Assembly: GCA_958296095.1 (NCBI GenBank)
Contig: OY282434.1
Coordinates: 310,001 to 374,000, forward strand
Origin: an uncultured Oligoflexales bacterium
Lineage (GTDB): Bacteria > Bdellovibrionota_B > Oligoflexia > Oligoflexales > JAPPIL01
Length of the DNA stretch: 64,000 bases
Reading direction: 5' to 3'
Shown here: piece after piece, positions 44,747-54,215 of the stretch
How the letters are laid out: every line of letters starts with the position of its first letter
Numbering within the stretch: the stretch's first letter is position 1
The notes under the pieces: model-generated
Seen by the model: only the letters and a program-made list of their open reading frames with translations
What the model was told of the DNA's origin: nothing
Database searches by the model: none
Program-made: the position numbers and the translations under genes

Positions 44747-44814
44747 ATAATTATACAAGATTTGGGGATCAGGCCTCTGCTGGCTACTCGGAGGAATTCT
44801 GTTTGATGGTGGCG

Positions 44815-45330
44815 ATGGTGCGCTACGCGCTACGCGGCTTTTTTGTAACGCTCGCTCCGCTCACTACGCTGCTCTTTTGCCGCTTTCTAGCTCCGCTCGC
44901 TTCGCTCGCTACGCTGCTTTTTGTATCGCTCGCTTCCTAGCTCGCTGCATGTTCTCAGGCCACTCTGCGCGCCCTCTCTGCCTGCCCCAAGTCTCTCGGC
45001 GGTTGCGTTGAGGCTTGCTCTCAGGCTCCTCGGCTGTTGCGTGCAGGCTTGCCCACCGAGAGCTCCATGAACGGCACGGGGAGACCGTTCGCTGCGCTGC
45101 GGCCTTTTGTATCGCTCGCTTCCTAGCTCGCTGCTTGCTCTCAGACCACTCGCTATTGCGTTCAGATTATTTTTTTGCATAAAGCATGTGCTTATTCATG
45201 CTCAGGTCGAGTTTCTCGGCAGGTCTGTGCCGTGCCAAGACAACGGAGACTTGTGCTAAGTAGTGATTGTGCTCCATTTGCTCTTTGCCCCCAAGCCTCC
45301 CTGCTTGTGCTCATACAGTAAGCATCGCCA
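44815..45330. repeat. Modular intergenic repeat block R8
   Basis: No gene seen. Same modules as the other blocks: GCTCGCTTCGCTCGCTACG, TTCTCAGGCCACTCTGCGC, TGAACGGCACGGGGAGACCG, a hairpin-like GCATAAAGCATGTGC and GTCGAGTTTCTCGG. It lies between the abiE operator and the 3' end of an exported-protein operon. Confidence 0.75.
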
Positions 45331-45375
45331 AAAAATTCAGCCAACATATTGGCAAGTTACAAAAAAATGCGGAAA

Positions 45376-46656
45376 TCACGTGTTGTAGCAGTAACTGACA
45401 TCGGCAGGCAGAACGTAGGCTAGGAACTGTCCCCCGTAGTAGGATGCAATCACTTGCTGCAGTGCCACGTGCACGTCGCTGCTAGCACTGTAAGGCACGG
45501 CAATGCTGACACTTCCCTCTTCACGTTCAATGCGATAGCGGTTGTGTTGGGTGTTGACCCTGAGGTTGATCTCGCCTTCGGCAAATAGCGCTTGCAACCG
45601 CCGTAGACAGCGGTTGAGCGTACGCAACATCCGTTGTTGGCGGTGCAGATTTTGAGCATTGGAGAGAAAAGCGAGATAGGCAATGCGGTAATCACTTTGC
45701 CCGCGCAAATCCGCGGGAGTTTGTCGGGCGCGCTGCACGTTCCGTTTTACCACCTGGCCTAATTGCCACGCGGGATAAAGTGCTGCCAGTGTCGTCACAC
45801 TATAGCCGAGATGCATGCCCAGCACCCGCTTTGACCACAGCGCCCGCACGTCAAGGCCACGCAAGCGCCACAACCCTCGGCTCAACAGCAGCGCGGCCGC
45901 GAGCGTAACACCACCGCTGAGTGCTTGCCGCACGCGTCGCTGTCGCTGCTCAGTGCGCCGCAATTGCTCCAGCAAACCGCGCCCTGCGTTGTCCAACTGC
46001 AACTCCTGCCACCTGCCAGCATCGAGTCCTAGGACGCGCAGCACGTCACTAGCCCGACGTTGCTCCGCCACACCATACTGCCGTGCCGTCGGCATGCGCT
46101 GAGCTAATTCCAGCAACTGCTGCAAGCGCACATCTTCGAGCCACAACGCTTGCAACACAGATCGCACGAGCAGGTGGGTAAGGGTCATGCCATGCTCTTG
46201 TGGCGCGACGAGATGCGCCTGCAGGCTAGCGTTTTCGCCGCGCCAATTTATGTGCCTAGACAGGAGTGCGCGCAGCCTGCGTCGGTCTAGATGTTGTGGC
46301 CAAGGCTGGTGGTCTTGCTGCAGTGCCAACGCCATCGCAGCCTGGAGCAGGTCGGCAGGCAGGATACGTTCCTGCGTCGCCCACACGTCGGGGGGCAAGG
46401 TGAGGGGCGGGGGTAATGCGAGCACAGCAGGCAAGCGGCGCGGCGGCAGGGCGAGCAGTGCGTGGAGCAGGAAGCGGTGGTAGTGGCTGGCGGCAAGGCT
46501 AGCGTTGAGTTGAGCTTGGTAGAGATGTAGCCAGAGGCTGAATTCAGGGCGGGGATTGTCGGTGCGCCCTAGATAGTGCGTCTCGAAATCCACCGCCAGG
46601 GCTTGATGGCAGAAAAATACGCAGAGCAGGCAAGCGCGGCTGAAAAAATCCCGCAT
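45376..46656 (-). CDS. Exported protein of unknown function, operon gene 3
   Basis: 426 residues. ATG at 46656 overlaps the upstream stop (TAATG) and has AGGA six bases upstream. Signal peptide CLLCVFFCHQALA. The mature protein is Leu/Arg/His-rich with a long helical region, a hydrophobic segment near residue 250 (GGVTLAAALLLSRGLW) and another (GYSVTTLAALYPAWQLG), and a beta-rich end with a final Cys (DVSYCYNT). No family recognised. It has the same 'signal peptide plus two inner hydrophobic stretches' layout as its two operon partners. It closes the operon. Confidence 0.65.
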   Translation of the reverse strand: MRDFFSRACLLCVFFCHQALAVDFETHYLGRTDNPRPEFSLWLHLYQAQLNASLAASHYHRFLLHALLALPPRRLPAVLALPPPLTLPPDVWATQERILPADLLQAAMALALQQDHQPWPQHLDRRRLRALLSRHINWRGENASLQAHLVAPQEHGMTLTHLLVRSVLQALWLEDVRLQQLLELAQRMPTARQYGVAEQRRASDVLRVLGLDAGRWQELQLDNAGRGLLEQLRRTEQRQRRVRQALSGGVTLAAALLLSRGLWRLRGLDVRALWSKRVLGMHLGYSVTTLAALYPAWQLGQVVKRNVQRARQTPADLRGQSDYRIAYLAFLSNAQNLHRQQRMLRTLNRCLRRLQALFAEGEINLRVNTQHNRYRIEREEGSVSIAVPYSASSDVHVALQQVIASYYGGQFLAYVLPADVSYCYNT

Positions 46657-47537
46657 TATTTTTCCTGCACGAGGTAGAGCAGCATTTGATCCGAGTACTG
46701 CATTGCCTGTAGCCATCTTTGGCGCGGGGCAGCAAAAGCCTGCTCGGTGATGAGATAAGCGACAGACAATGGCAGTAGCAACGGCAGCAAGCGTCGGGGT
46801 AATTTCCGCGTGCGCAGTAGTTTTTTAAATCCTGCTTTCCAGCTTATGGCCGCGGTGAAGGCCAGCAACGTTGCTTGAGTTACCTGCGTGTGCTGTAGCA
46901 GGCGGTGGCTGTGTCGGGCGATGCGGGCTTCCAACTCCTGCAAGGGCCGCCCGTAGTAGAGCAAGGCACGACGCAGTAGCGCGAGGCTGCCGAAAAAATC
47001 ACGGGGCTCGGTGATGCTGAACAGCACGCGCACGGCTTGTTGCATGTCAAAGACGGCGAGGGCCGCGGCACGCGGGGCTGCGAGGGGCAGTATAACATTG
47101 ACATACGTATAGGCACGCGGCAGATGTGCGAGGGCCGTGAAGACAAAGGGGTTGTGGCGCAAAAAAGTGATGTTGGCACAACGTGTCTCGCGGACGCTAC
47201 AGTCAGGTTGTTGCCAGCGGGCGTGTGCGAGTTCAAAGACATCGATATGCAGAAACTCCTGTAGCGCTGGTCGGGTGGCACTGAAGGCTTGCCAAAACTG
47301 CAGGCGTTGCAGCAACTGTGGTAGGTCGGCGGAATTTTCCAGTTGCTTGACGATCTGTGCACTGCGGTATTCGAGCTCGAGCTGTGCATCTTTGTCATGA
47401 CGCTGTTGCAGCAAGGTCGGCAAGACCTCTGCGGTGGCGACCGTATCGGCAAGCGCGGCGGAAGCAAAGAACTGCTGAGCTTTGACACTGACCGCGGTAG
47501 CTAGCAGCGCGGTGAGAAAAAAAACCTTGAGAACCAT
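46656..47537 (-). CDS. Exported protein of unknown function, operon gene 2
   Basis: 293 residues with a signal peptide (LKVFFLTALLATAVSVKA, cleavage after KAQ or KA). Helical, Leu/Ala/Gln-rich. A Cys pair (DCSVRETRC) lies near residue 115. Two hydrophobic stretches: near residue 135 (YVNVILPLAAPRAAALAVF) and near the C-terminus (LLPLLLPLSVAYLITEQAF). No family recognised. The stop shares bases with the next gene's ATG, so translation is coupled. It follows the 698-residue gene by one base. Confidence 0.65.
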   Translation of the reverse strand: MVLKVFFLTALLATAVSVKAQQFFASAALADTVATAEVLPTLLQQRHDKDAQLELEYRSAQIVKQLENSADLPQLLQRLQFWQAFSATRPALQEFLHIDVFELAHARWQQPDCSVRETRCANITFLRHNPFVFTALAHLPRAYTYVNVILPLAAPRAAALAVFDMQQAVRVLFSITEPRDFFGSLALLRRALLYYGRPLQELEARIARHSHRLLQHTQVTQATLLAFTAAISWKAGFKKLLRTRKLPRRLLPLLLPLSVAYLITEQAFAAPRQRWLQAMQYSDQMLLYLVQEK

Positions 47538-47538
47538 C

Positions 47539-49635
47539 TTACCCCTCCTGTTCTAAATAAATATTTTCACTCTGCAATAAATAAGAACCAAGTGACACGA
47601 AAGCGAAACGAAAGATCATCGTCAGTTCGATGCGTTCCACCAGCAACTTGGCCAGCGGGCGTTGCGCGGCTGGTAGTTGTTCAAGATGCTGGCGAATTTT
47701 TTCTCCGTGCGCGGCGATGGCAACCCGCGCGTTTTCTTGAGCCTTGTGGTCAAGCAGAAAACTTTCCTCACGGCGTAGGCTGAGGTCGGCATAGTAGTTT
47801 TTCAACGCGGCAAGAAGATCGGCAAGCGCACCACTGGGGTTGTTTGGCAATACTGCCTGCAATAGCAGGTGCAGATCGTCAATCTCGTGATCAAAGGCGA
47901 GGAAGGGGCTACTAGGCAAGCGCTTCAGCGAACCAATGCTGTGCTTATCGGTGAGGTATATCTTGCTAAACTCTTGCCGTGTCTTGGCGTTGTAGCGGGC
48001 AATAAAATGTTGGCGTTGCTGCTCAAATACTTCTCCGTAAGCCCGTCCCCACTGCTCGAACATGGCGATGAAATCCGTTCGTTCTGTCTGTATACGCTGG
48101 AGTAGGGCGAGCGTGCCGTGTGGATACTGCTGGCGTTTTGACGGCGGAATGATGGCAGGGAAGTGCTGGTGGGCGATAGTTTTGCCGTAAAAGCTGTAAT
48201 TGAAAAAATCGAGCTGGCGAAAACCATAGAGCATGTCTTTGATCATTCTAGTTTTGCTACGTTGGAACTCACTGCTGTGCGGTGCGGCATGCCAGTTATG
48301 ATTGTTGTAGAGAAACTGCACGTCGTGGTAGTCACCGCCTTTGAGCAGCCAACGATAGAAGGATAGGCGTTGATAGAAGCGGCGATCTTGGCGGATGAGT
48401 TCATCGTGCCAGCTACGCAGGTTCATCAGCAGTTTGAGAACGAACAGCATGCGGTAATCGAACCAACTCTGCGACAGCTGGTCGAGCTGGGTGCGCAACT
48501 CTTGCAGCTCAGGCGTGGAACTAAAGCTAGCAGGCGGCAAAGAAGCCGCATCCGCGTCCGCGTCCGAGTCCGCGTCAGCACCAACACGGGCGAAATAGCT
48601 CGCGCAGAGGTCCCTGATAGTGGCGTTCAATTTGGCAATGCGTTGGGCATAGATAAACTGCCACAGCGGTTGTTCGAGCAGGGCGGTATAGAGGTGATCG
48701 AATTCGATGAACAGTGCCATGTCGAGCACGTGCAGCACAAGTCCGACCGTCGCGCCCGTAAAGGCGAGATACTTGCCTTTCAGTTTGAAGCGCGGCAACA
48801 TGATGGTTATTTTTTTTAATTTTATCGGCTGATGTCTGTATTTAGCGAGATCAGCAGGGGTAATTGTGCCACCTTTCTTACCGATAATGTCTTCTACGTA
48901 GAGCCCCTGTCCATCGTAGGAGGCGCGCAGCACTAGGTCATCGCTAGCCAGCGGGCGACTGGCGATGACACGATAGATGGTGCTTTTAATTTTTTCCTGC
49001 CAGGGCCTACGCAAGCCTGCCACATAACCTTGACTGATGGCCGCGGCGAGCAGGGTAGTCGTGCCGATGCCACGGGAAATCCAGCGATCGGTAGAGAGAA
49101 AATTTTCCCGCAAGAGATTATTTAAATTGTGCTTAAAAGTATCTGCGTTGTCTGCGGCTTGGAGTTTGTGGAAATGCGGCGAGTAGATAATTTCAAACAG
49201 CAGATGCAGAACCGTCGATGCCCCTGCGAGGGCAATGTAGCCGCCCGTTTTGTCGATGAAATTAAGATGGCGATTAGTGTGCGGGTTGGATCTCAACGGA
49301 TACAGGCTGCGGCTGATCGTGTAGCGAGACATGTCAAAGATCATGAAAGCAATGTAGGTCAGCGGCTGGCCGAGCGAGACAAAGTATTCCTGTAACTTCA
49401 TCGGGTCGTCGAGCAGTTGGGAATTGATGCCTTCAGCTACACCTACACCAGCAAGAAAAGTCGCGACGTTCAGCGGCGATATGAGCACTTCACCAAACGG
49501 TGGCTTGGGTGGCAGGTTGGCATCAAGACCACCCAGACGTGCCTCGCTGCGTGCTAACAGCGCATCGACGTGCTGGCCCGCCTGCAACGGCACGGCACAA
49601 AACAGCAGCAAAGCCACACAGCTCGTTGCCCGCAT
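47539..49635 (-). CDS. Large exported protein with hydrophobic segments, operon gene 1
   Basis: 698 residues. Signal peptide RATSCVALLLFCAVPLQA. Hydrophobic stretches occur near residues 55-70 (VATFLAGVGVA), 90-105, 130-150, 190-205 and 290-310 (FTGATVGLVLHVLDMALF). The second half is soluble, helical and Arg/Tyr/His-rich. An Asp/Ala/Ser repeat (DADSDADADA) near residue 355 comes from a GCGTCC-type microsatellite. No family recognised. It opens a tightly packed three-gene operon of exported proteins (gaps of 1 base or overlaps). A membrane-associated complex is plausible (inference). Confidence 0.65.
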   Translation of the reverse strand: MRATSCVALLLFCAVPLQAGQHVDALLARSEARLGGLDANLPPKPPFGEVLISPLNVATFLAGVGVAEGINSQLLDDPMKLQEYFVSLGQPLTYIAFMIFDMSRYTISRSLYPLRSNPHTNRHLNFIDKTGGYIALAGASTVLHLLFEIIYSPHFHKLQAADNADTFKHNLNNLLRENFLSTDRWISRGIGTTTLLAAAISQGYVAGLRRPWQEKIKSTIYRVIASRPLASDDLVLRASYDGQGLYVEDIIGKKGGTITPADLAKYRHQPIKLKKITIMLPRFKLKGKYLAFTGATVGLVLHVLDMALFIEFDHLYTALLEQPLWQFIYAQRIAKLNATIRDLCASYFARVGADADSDADADAASLPPASFSSTPELQELRTQLDQLSQSWFDYRMLFVLKLLMNLRSWHDELIRQDRRFYQRLSFYRWLLKGGDYHDVQFLYNNHNWHAAPHSSEFQRSKTRMIKDMLYGFRQLDFFNYSFYGKTIAHQHFPAIIPPSKRQQYPHGTLALLQRIQTERTDFIAMFEQWGRAYGEVFEQQRQHFIARYNAKTRQEFSKIYLTDKHSIGSLKRLPSSPFLAFDHEIDDLHLLLQAVLPNNPSGALADLLAALKNYYADLSLRREESFLLDHKAQENARVAIAAHGEKIRQHLEQLPAAQRPLAKLLVERIELTMIFRFAFVSLGSYLLQSENIYLEQEG

Positions 49636-49818
49636 GTGCGTCCCCCCTCTTCGTCGACCCCAACTGGCTTTGCCTGCGACGCGGCCGACTTACACTAGGA
49701 ACTTTTGGGGGAACATAGACGAGTCTTGGCGCTAAGTAAAGCCGTTTTTGGAATTAAACCTACGCACAGGCGTGGTGCGCGTCGGTGGGCACTTGCAGTA
49801 GGCCCGTCGATAGTGCCG

Positions 49819-50940
49819 CTAATCGTGCGAAAATATGCGGTGCATAAAACTGTCGTGTTTACGGCTGGGGTCATCGCCGAGGGTGGCGAATTTTTCCAAC
49901 AGTTCACGCTGTTCCCGCTTGAGTTTGCGGGGCACTACTACCTTTAGTTCAACGATCAAATCACCATGTCTTGACCCTCCCAAGACGGGCACGCCTTGAC
50001 CACGAATTCTTATTTGGTCGCCGTGCTGTGTACCTGCAGGCACAGTGATGTTCTCAACTCCGGTCAACGTCTTCACCTGCATCTTGCCACCGAGGGCAGC
50101 GTGGGCAATGCCAATATCCTCGCTAACGAACAGATTGTGGTCGCGCCGCCGATAGCGTTTGCTAGCCCCGATCCGCAACAGCACATGCAGGTCACCGTTA
50201 GCCCCGCCACCACGTCCGCCATCACCTGCACCACCGACCCGTAAACGCATGCCATCGTCGATGCCTGGCGGAATTTTGACCGTGATGTGCTTTTCCTCCG
50301 AGACATGTCCTTTACCGCGGCAGCGCGAGCAGGGATCGTTGATGACTGCTCCCACACCACCACAAGCACTGCAAGGTGTGGCAATACTGAAGAAACCCTG
50401 CGTCTTGCGCATTTGGCCACTGCCATGACACGCCGCACAGCTCGCAGGCTTTGCCCCATCTCGACAACGTGTGCCGTGGCAACGCGTGCAGGTAATCTGG
50501 CGACGATAGGCGACTTGCTTCTGCACGCCAAACACCGCGTCACGAAAATCGATGTGCAACTCATACTCAAGATCCGCACCTTTCCTGACGGCACTACCTC
50601 GACCTCGACGCTGTCCGAAAGAAGAACCAAACGCTGAGCCAAAACCAAAAAAATCCTCAAAAATATCGCTGAAGCTGGAAAAAACATCGCTGACATCTTG
50701 AAAGCCTTGCCCCGACATGCCCGCATGCCCAAACTGGTCATAGCGTGCTCGCTTATTGCGATCGCTCAACACCTCGTAAGCTTCTGCACACTGCTTGAAC
50801 AGTTCCTCTGCCTTCGGGTCGGAATTGCGGTCGGGGTGATATTCAAGCGCCTTCTTGCGATATGCCGACTTGATGGTGCTCTCGTCCGCACTGCGGTCAA
50901 CCCCTAATAACTCGTAATAATCATGCTTGCTCATGCTCAC
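49819..50940 (-). CDS. dnaJ: Chaperone DnaJ
   Basis: Hsp40 co-chaperone that stimulates DnaK ATPase. 373 residues: J-domain with HPD at 35-37, a Gly/Phe-rich linker ([16 protein letters not shown]), four zinc-binding repeats ([33 protein letters not shown]; the first is slightly off the CxxCxGxG pattern), and the C-terminal substrate domain ending in a short tail. It lies 6 bp after panB in the uvrA-like, panB, dnaJ operon. dnaK and grpE are not nearby. Confidence 0.95.
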   Translation of the reverse strand: MSMSKHDYYELLGVDRSADESTIKSAYRKKALEYHPDRNSDPKAEELFKQCAEAYEVLSDRNKRARYDQFGHAGMSGQGFQDVSDVFSSFSDIFEDFFGFGSAFGSSFGQRRGRGSAVRKGADLEYELHIDFRDAVFGVQKQVAYRRQITCTRCHGTRCRDGAKPASCAACHGSGQMRKTQGFFSIATPCSACGGVGAVINDPCSRCRGKGHVSEEKHITVKIPPGIDDGMRLRVGGAGDGGRGGGANGDLHVLLRIGASKRYRRRDHNLFVSEDIGIAHAALGGKMQVKTLTGVENITVPAGTQHGDQIRIRGQGVPVLGGSRHGDLIVELKVVVPRKLKREQRELLEKFATLGDDPSRKHDSFMHRIFSHD

Positions 50941-50946
50941 CCGCTC

Positions 50947-51744
50947 TCACTCATATTCATGTCGTTGCTCTGGAAACGAGCCATCTTTTACCTCACCAAC
51001 AAAATTTTGCACGGCATTTTGCACCCGCGCCGCCAGATTTTCGTATTTCTTGAGAAAACGCGGCGTAAATTCAGCATCACAACCGAGCAGATCGTGCAAC
51101 ACCAACACCTGCCCATCACACTGCCGTCCCGCGCCAATGCCGATCACTGGCACTGCTGACACCGCACTTATCTCTGCCGCCAACACCGCGGGCACTAGTT
51201 CCAGCACCAACGCAAACACACCTGCATCCTGCAACGCCCGCGCATCCGCACGCAACCGCTGAGCTGCATCTTCGCCCCGCCCCTGCACGACATGTCCGCC
51301 AATACGATGCACGCTCTGCGGCGTAAATCCGAGATGCCCCATCACCGCCACGCCGCCCTGCACCAAGGCTTGCACCTGTGGGCAAATTTCCCGTCCACCC
51401 TCCAGTTTAACAGCTTTAGCCCCCGCCTGCACCAGACGGCGAGCAGTGCGCAACGTCTCTCCTACCTCAGCGTGATAGGTAAGGAACGGCATATCCGCAC
51501 ACAGCAGTGGCACAGTCAAGCCTCGTGCTACCGCCCGCACGTGATGCAACATATCGCTGAGCCGCACCTGTGTCGTGTCCTCGTAGCCAAGCATCACGTT
51601 ACCGAGACTGTCGCCTACCAATACTACGTCAATGCCGCAACGATCGAGCAGGCGGGCAAACGTATAGTCGTAGCAGGTAAGCATGGTAATCTTCACCCCG
51701 TTACGTTTGCGCGCGGTGAGATCTCTGACATTCACCGTGGGCAT
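50947..51744 (-). CDS. panB: 3-methyl-2-oxobutanoate hydroxymethyltransferase
   Basis: First committed step of pantothenate (coenzyme A) synthesis: transfers a hydroxymethyl group from methylene-tetrahydrofolate to ketoisovalerate. The 265-residue TIM-barrel protein has MLTCYDYTFARLLD, VLVGDSLGNVMLGYEDT, CADMPFLTY, AVKLEGG, VMGHLGFTPQSV, LELVP and IGIGAGRQCDGQ, covering the metal-binding Asp/Glu set. The start overlaps the end of the UvrA-like gene by 13 bp. panC is not adjacent. Confidence 0.95.
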   Translation of the reverse strand: MPTVNVRDLTARKRNGVKITMLTCYDYTFARLLDRCGIDVVLVGDSLGNVMLGYEDTTQVRLSDMLHHVRAVARGLTVPLLCADMPFLTYHAEVGETLRTARRLVQAGAKAVKLEGGREICPQVQALVQGGVAVMGHLGFTPQSVHRIGGHVVQGRGEDAAQRLRADARALQDAGVFALVLELVPAVLAAEISAVSAVPVIGIGAGRQCDGQVLVLHDLLGCDAEFTPRFLKKYENLAARVQNAVQNFVGEVKDGSFPEQRHEYE

Positions 51745-54134
51745 GCGCCTTCCTCCCGCAGCAAAGCCGCCGTGGCTGAATTACAGTGCTGAAAATCAGC
51801 CCGTGGTCCGTTAAAAACAATCTCTCCCCCCTGCTCTGCCGCATGAGGCCCCAGTTCCACGATCCAATCAGCACAGTCGATGAGTTGCAGATGGTGGTCG
51901 ATGATGATCACCGTGTGCCCCGCGACAATCAGCAGTTCGACTTGCCGCAAGAACACCGCTAAATCTTGATCGGCAAGCCCTGCAGAAGGTTCGTCAAAGA
52001 TAACCACCGTCGCGGCCTGCTCCGCCAAAAACATTCTGACCAGCCGCAAACGCTGCATCTCTCCCCCCGACAGCGTGCTCAAGGCCTGCCCTAGGGTTAG
52101 ATAACCGAGTCCCAACGCAATACCTTGATCGAGCACCGCGGTCATGCTCTCCCGCAACTGCAAGAACTCCCGTGCTTCCAGCAAGGTCATGGCTAACACG
52201 GCACTGATGTTTTTGCCCTGCAAACGCACACTCAACACCTCGTCCCGAAACTGCTGCCCGCGACAGACAGGGCACTGTTCTCGCACCGTGCCGAGCTGGG
52301 CAAGATCGTTCTCCCTGAATCCTAGCCCCTCGCAGGCTGAGCAGCGCCCCTGCTTGGTGTTGAAGCTAAACCAGGCCTTGCCGAAACCCCGCCGCCGGGC
52401 CGTGGCAAGAGCCGCGAATCGCTCCCGCAACTGCGTGAAGATACCAAGAAAAGTGGCAACACTGGCACGTCTATGCTTCGTGCTTAATCCCTGGTTGAGC
52501 ATGATAACTGCACCGACACGAGCTTGGCAGGCAACCTGCTGCGCCCGCGGGTGGCTGTCGGGCGGCAGTGCTTGCCCCAATTGGCTGGCGAGCAGAGGGT
52601 AGAGGGTGTGCTGTATCAAGCTTGACTTCCCACAACCGCTGACCCCACATACACAGGTCAGCCGCTGTAATGGTATCCTGGCCGTTATGTTCTTCAGGTT
52701 ATGCGTGCGCGCCCCTGTGACGGTGATGAATCTAAGCTCAGATCTCGCCGTGTCAAGCCTGGCACGCTTGATTTCGACTGGAGCACTATGCCAGTCACGG
52801 GGTGAACCTGCGTAGACGACCTGCCCGCCACTCGCTCCCGCCGCCGGGCCGATGACGATCAGGTGATCCGCCTGTCGCACAAAATAACGGTCATGCTCGA
52901 CGACGACGACCGTGTTGCCGCACCGCTGCAGCTCCCGCAGTAACTTAAACATGCCCCGACTGTCTGCAGCATGTAAACCACTGGTCGGTTCATCCAGACA
53001 GTAGAGCGTGTCGACGAGTTCCGTGCCCAGGCATAGTGCCAACCTGGCTCGCTGCAATTCACCCTGCGATAGCGATACCGCTTCCCGTGCCAGCGTCAGG
53101 TAGTCTATTTGTAGGCGGCGCAAATAGCGCAGGCGTTGCTGCAATTCCTCATAAATACCATTACGATCGCACCAGTGTGTTGCCAACCACCGCTCTAGGG
53201 CTTGCACCGTCAGACGCTGCATCGTGCCAAAAGTTTTCCCATGCAGGCGATAAGCACGGTGACGCGGGTGCAGGCGTTCGCCGTTACACGCTGGACAGCC
53301 GCGGCCCTGACAAGCTGGACACGCACCTAGTGGGTGATAGGGCGAAAAGTGCAGCGGCACAGGCGAGTCGATGCACACGCCGCAGTCGAGGCATTCGTTG
53401 TTGGCAGTGAGGGTAAAGCTGTCTCCCGTGTCGCTCAGCACGAAGACACGCCCGTGGCTAAGGCGATAGCTGGTGCTGACCGCTTCCTGCAACCGAGCAC
53501 TACTGCTTGCCTCAGCCCGCACCCGCGCCGTAACGACGTAGTAGGCATCGCTGGCGGCAGGATCGGGCACAGTGATGCGTTCGCCCTGTGCGTCGACGAT
53601 GCGGTGCAGGCCCTGCTCCCGTAGATGCGTGAGCAGCAGTTGCCGATCGCCACGCTGGAAACGCAGTGGTGCGGCAACGACGATGTTGGCGGCGGCGCAG
53701 CGCGCAACTATAGTGTGTGCCGCGGCAGCAGGTGTGGCGGGAGCAAGCTGTTGCCCGCAGCGATAGCAATGCAGTTGTGCATGTTGGCAGAACAGCAGCC
53801 GCAAGAAATCGCTGACCTCGGTCAATGAACCGAGCGTCGCCTGCGGGTTTTTCTTGCTGTACTGCTGGCGCACCGCGATCGATGGTGGCAGGTTGTGCGC
53901 CGCGGTGAGGCGTGCTTCGCATTGCAGGCGCAGCACGCGTCCCTCCTGACGCGAGAGGCTAGCGGTGAAACGCCGCTGTGCTTCCTGATGCAGGGTGGAA
54001 AACACCAGCGAGCTTTTGCCCGACCCCGATACGCCTGTCACACAGGTGAGGCGTTGCAGGGGTATGTGCACGGAAATGTTCTTGCAATTGTTGGTGCGCA
54101 CACCCCTCAACTGCATCCAAGTATTTTCTGACAC
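51732..54134 (-). CDS. UvrA-like excinuclease subunit, short divergent form
   Basis: UvrA is the damage-sensing ABC ATPase of nucleotide excision repair. The 800-residue protein has two ATPase halves: Walker A GVSGSGKSS and GVSGCGKSS, signatures LSQGELQRARLALCLG and LSGGEMQRLRLVRMFL, and Walker B LDEPTSGLH and FDEPSAGLA. Zinc-type Cys clusters (CYRCG, CLDCGVC, CPACQGRGCPACNG; CSACEGLGF, CPVCRG) are present. Standard UvrA is ~940 residues; this one is shorter and its second signature and D-loops are more diverged, so it may be a UvrA paralogue. GTG at 54134 is chosen; longer frames run into the divergent SPOR gene. It overlaps panB. Confidence 0.85.
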   Translation of the reverse strand: MSENTWMQLRGVRTNNCKNISVHIPLQRLTCVTGVSGSGKSSLVFSTLHQEAQRRFTASLSRQEGRVLRLQCEARLTAAHNLPPSIAVRQQYSKKNPQATLGSLTEVSDFLRLLFCQHAQLHCYRCGQQLAPATPAAAAHTIVARCAAANIVVAAPLRFQRGDRQLLLTHLREQGLHRIVDAQGERITVPDPAASDAYYVVTARVRAEASSSARLQEAVSTSYRLSHGRVFVLSDTGDSFTLTANNECLDCGVCIDSPVPLHFSPYHPLGACPACQGRGCPACNGERLHPRHRAYRLHGKTFGTMQRLTVQALERWLATHWCDRNGIYEELQQRLRYLRRLQIDYLTLAREAVSLSQGELQRARLALCLGTELVDTLYCLDEPTSGLHAADSRGMFKLLRELQRCGNTVVVVEHDRYFVRQADHLIVIGPAAGASGGQVVYAGSPRDWHSAPVEIKRARLDTARSELRFITVTGARTHNLKNITARIPLQRLTCVCGVSGCGKSSLIQHTLYPLLASQLGQALPPDSHPRAQQVACQARVGAVIMLNQGLSTKHRRASVATFLGIFTQLRERFAALATARRRGFGKAWFSFNTKQGRCSACEGLGFRENDLAQLGTVREQCPVCRGQQFRDEVLSVRLQGKNISAVLAMTLLEAREFLQLRESMTAVLDQGIALGLGYLTLGQALSTLSGGEMQRLRLVRMFLAEQAATVVIFDEPSAGLADQDLAVFLRQVELLIVAGHTVIIIDHHLQLIDCADWIVELGPHAAEQGGEIVFNGPRADFQHCNSATAALLREEGACPR

Positions 54135-54215
54135 GTGCGCTCGGTTTGCGGTTAAAATAGAGATAACGGCCACGCAATTGTGCGCAGATTTTTGGTGATA
54201 TGTAAAGAGGGGGGC

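Noticed and set aside
44764..44800. Copy of the tRNA-Arg 3' end as an attachment site
   Set aside because: A short TGGGGATC resemblance only; it does not match the tRNA end over a useful length.
48370..48819. Plus-strand 149-codon frame opposite the large exported protein
   Set aside because: No ribosome site, and the opposite frame is intact with a signal peptide and coupled neighbours.
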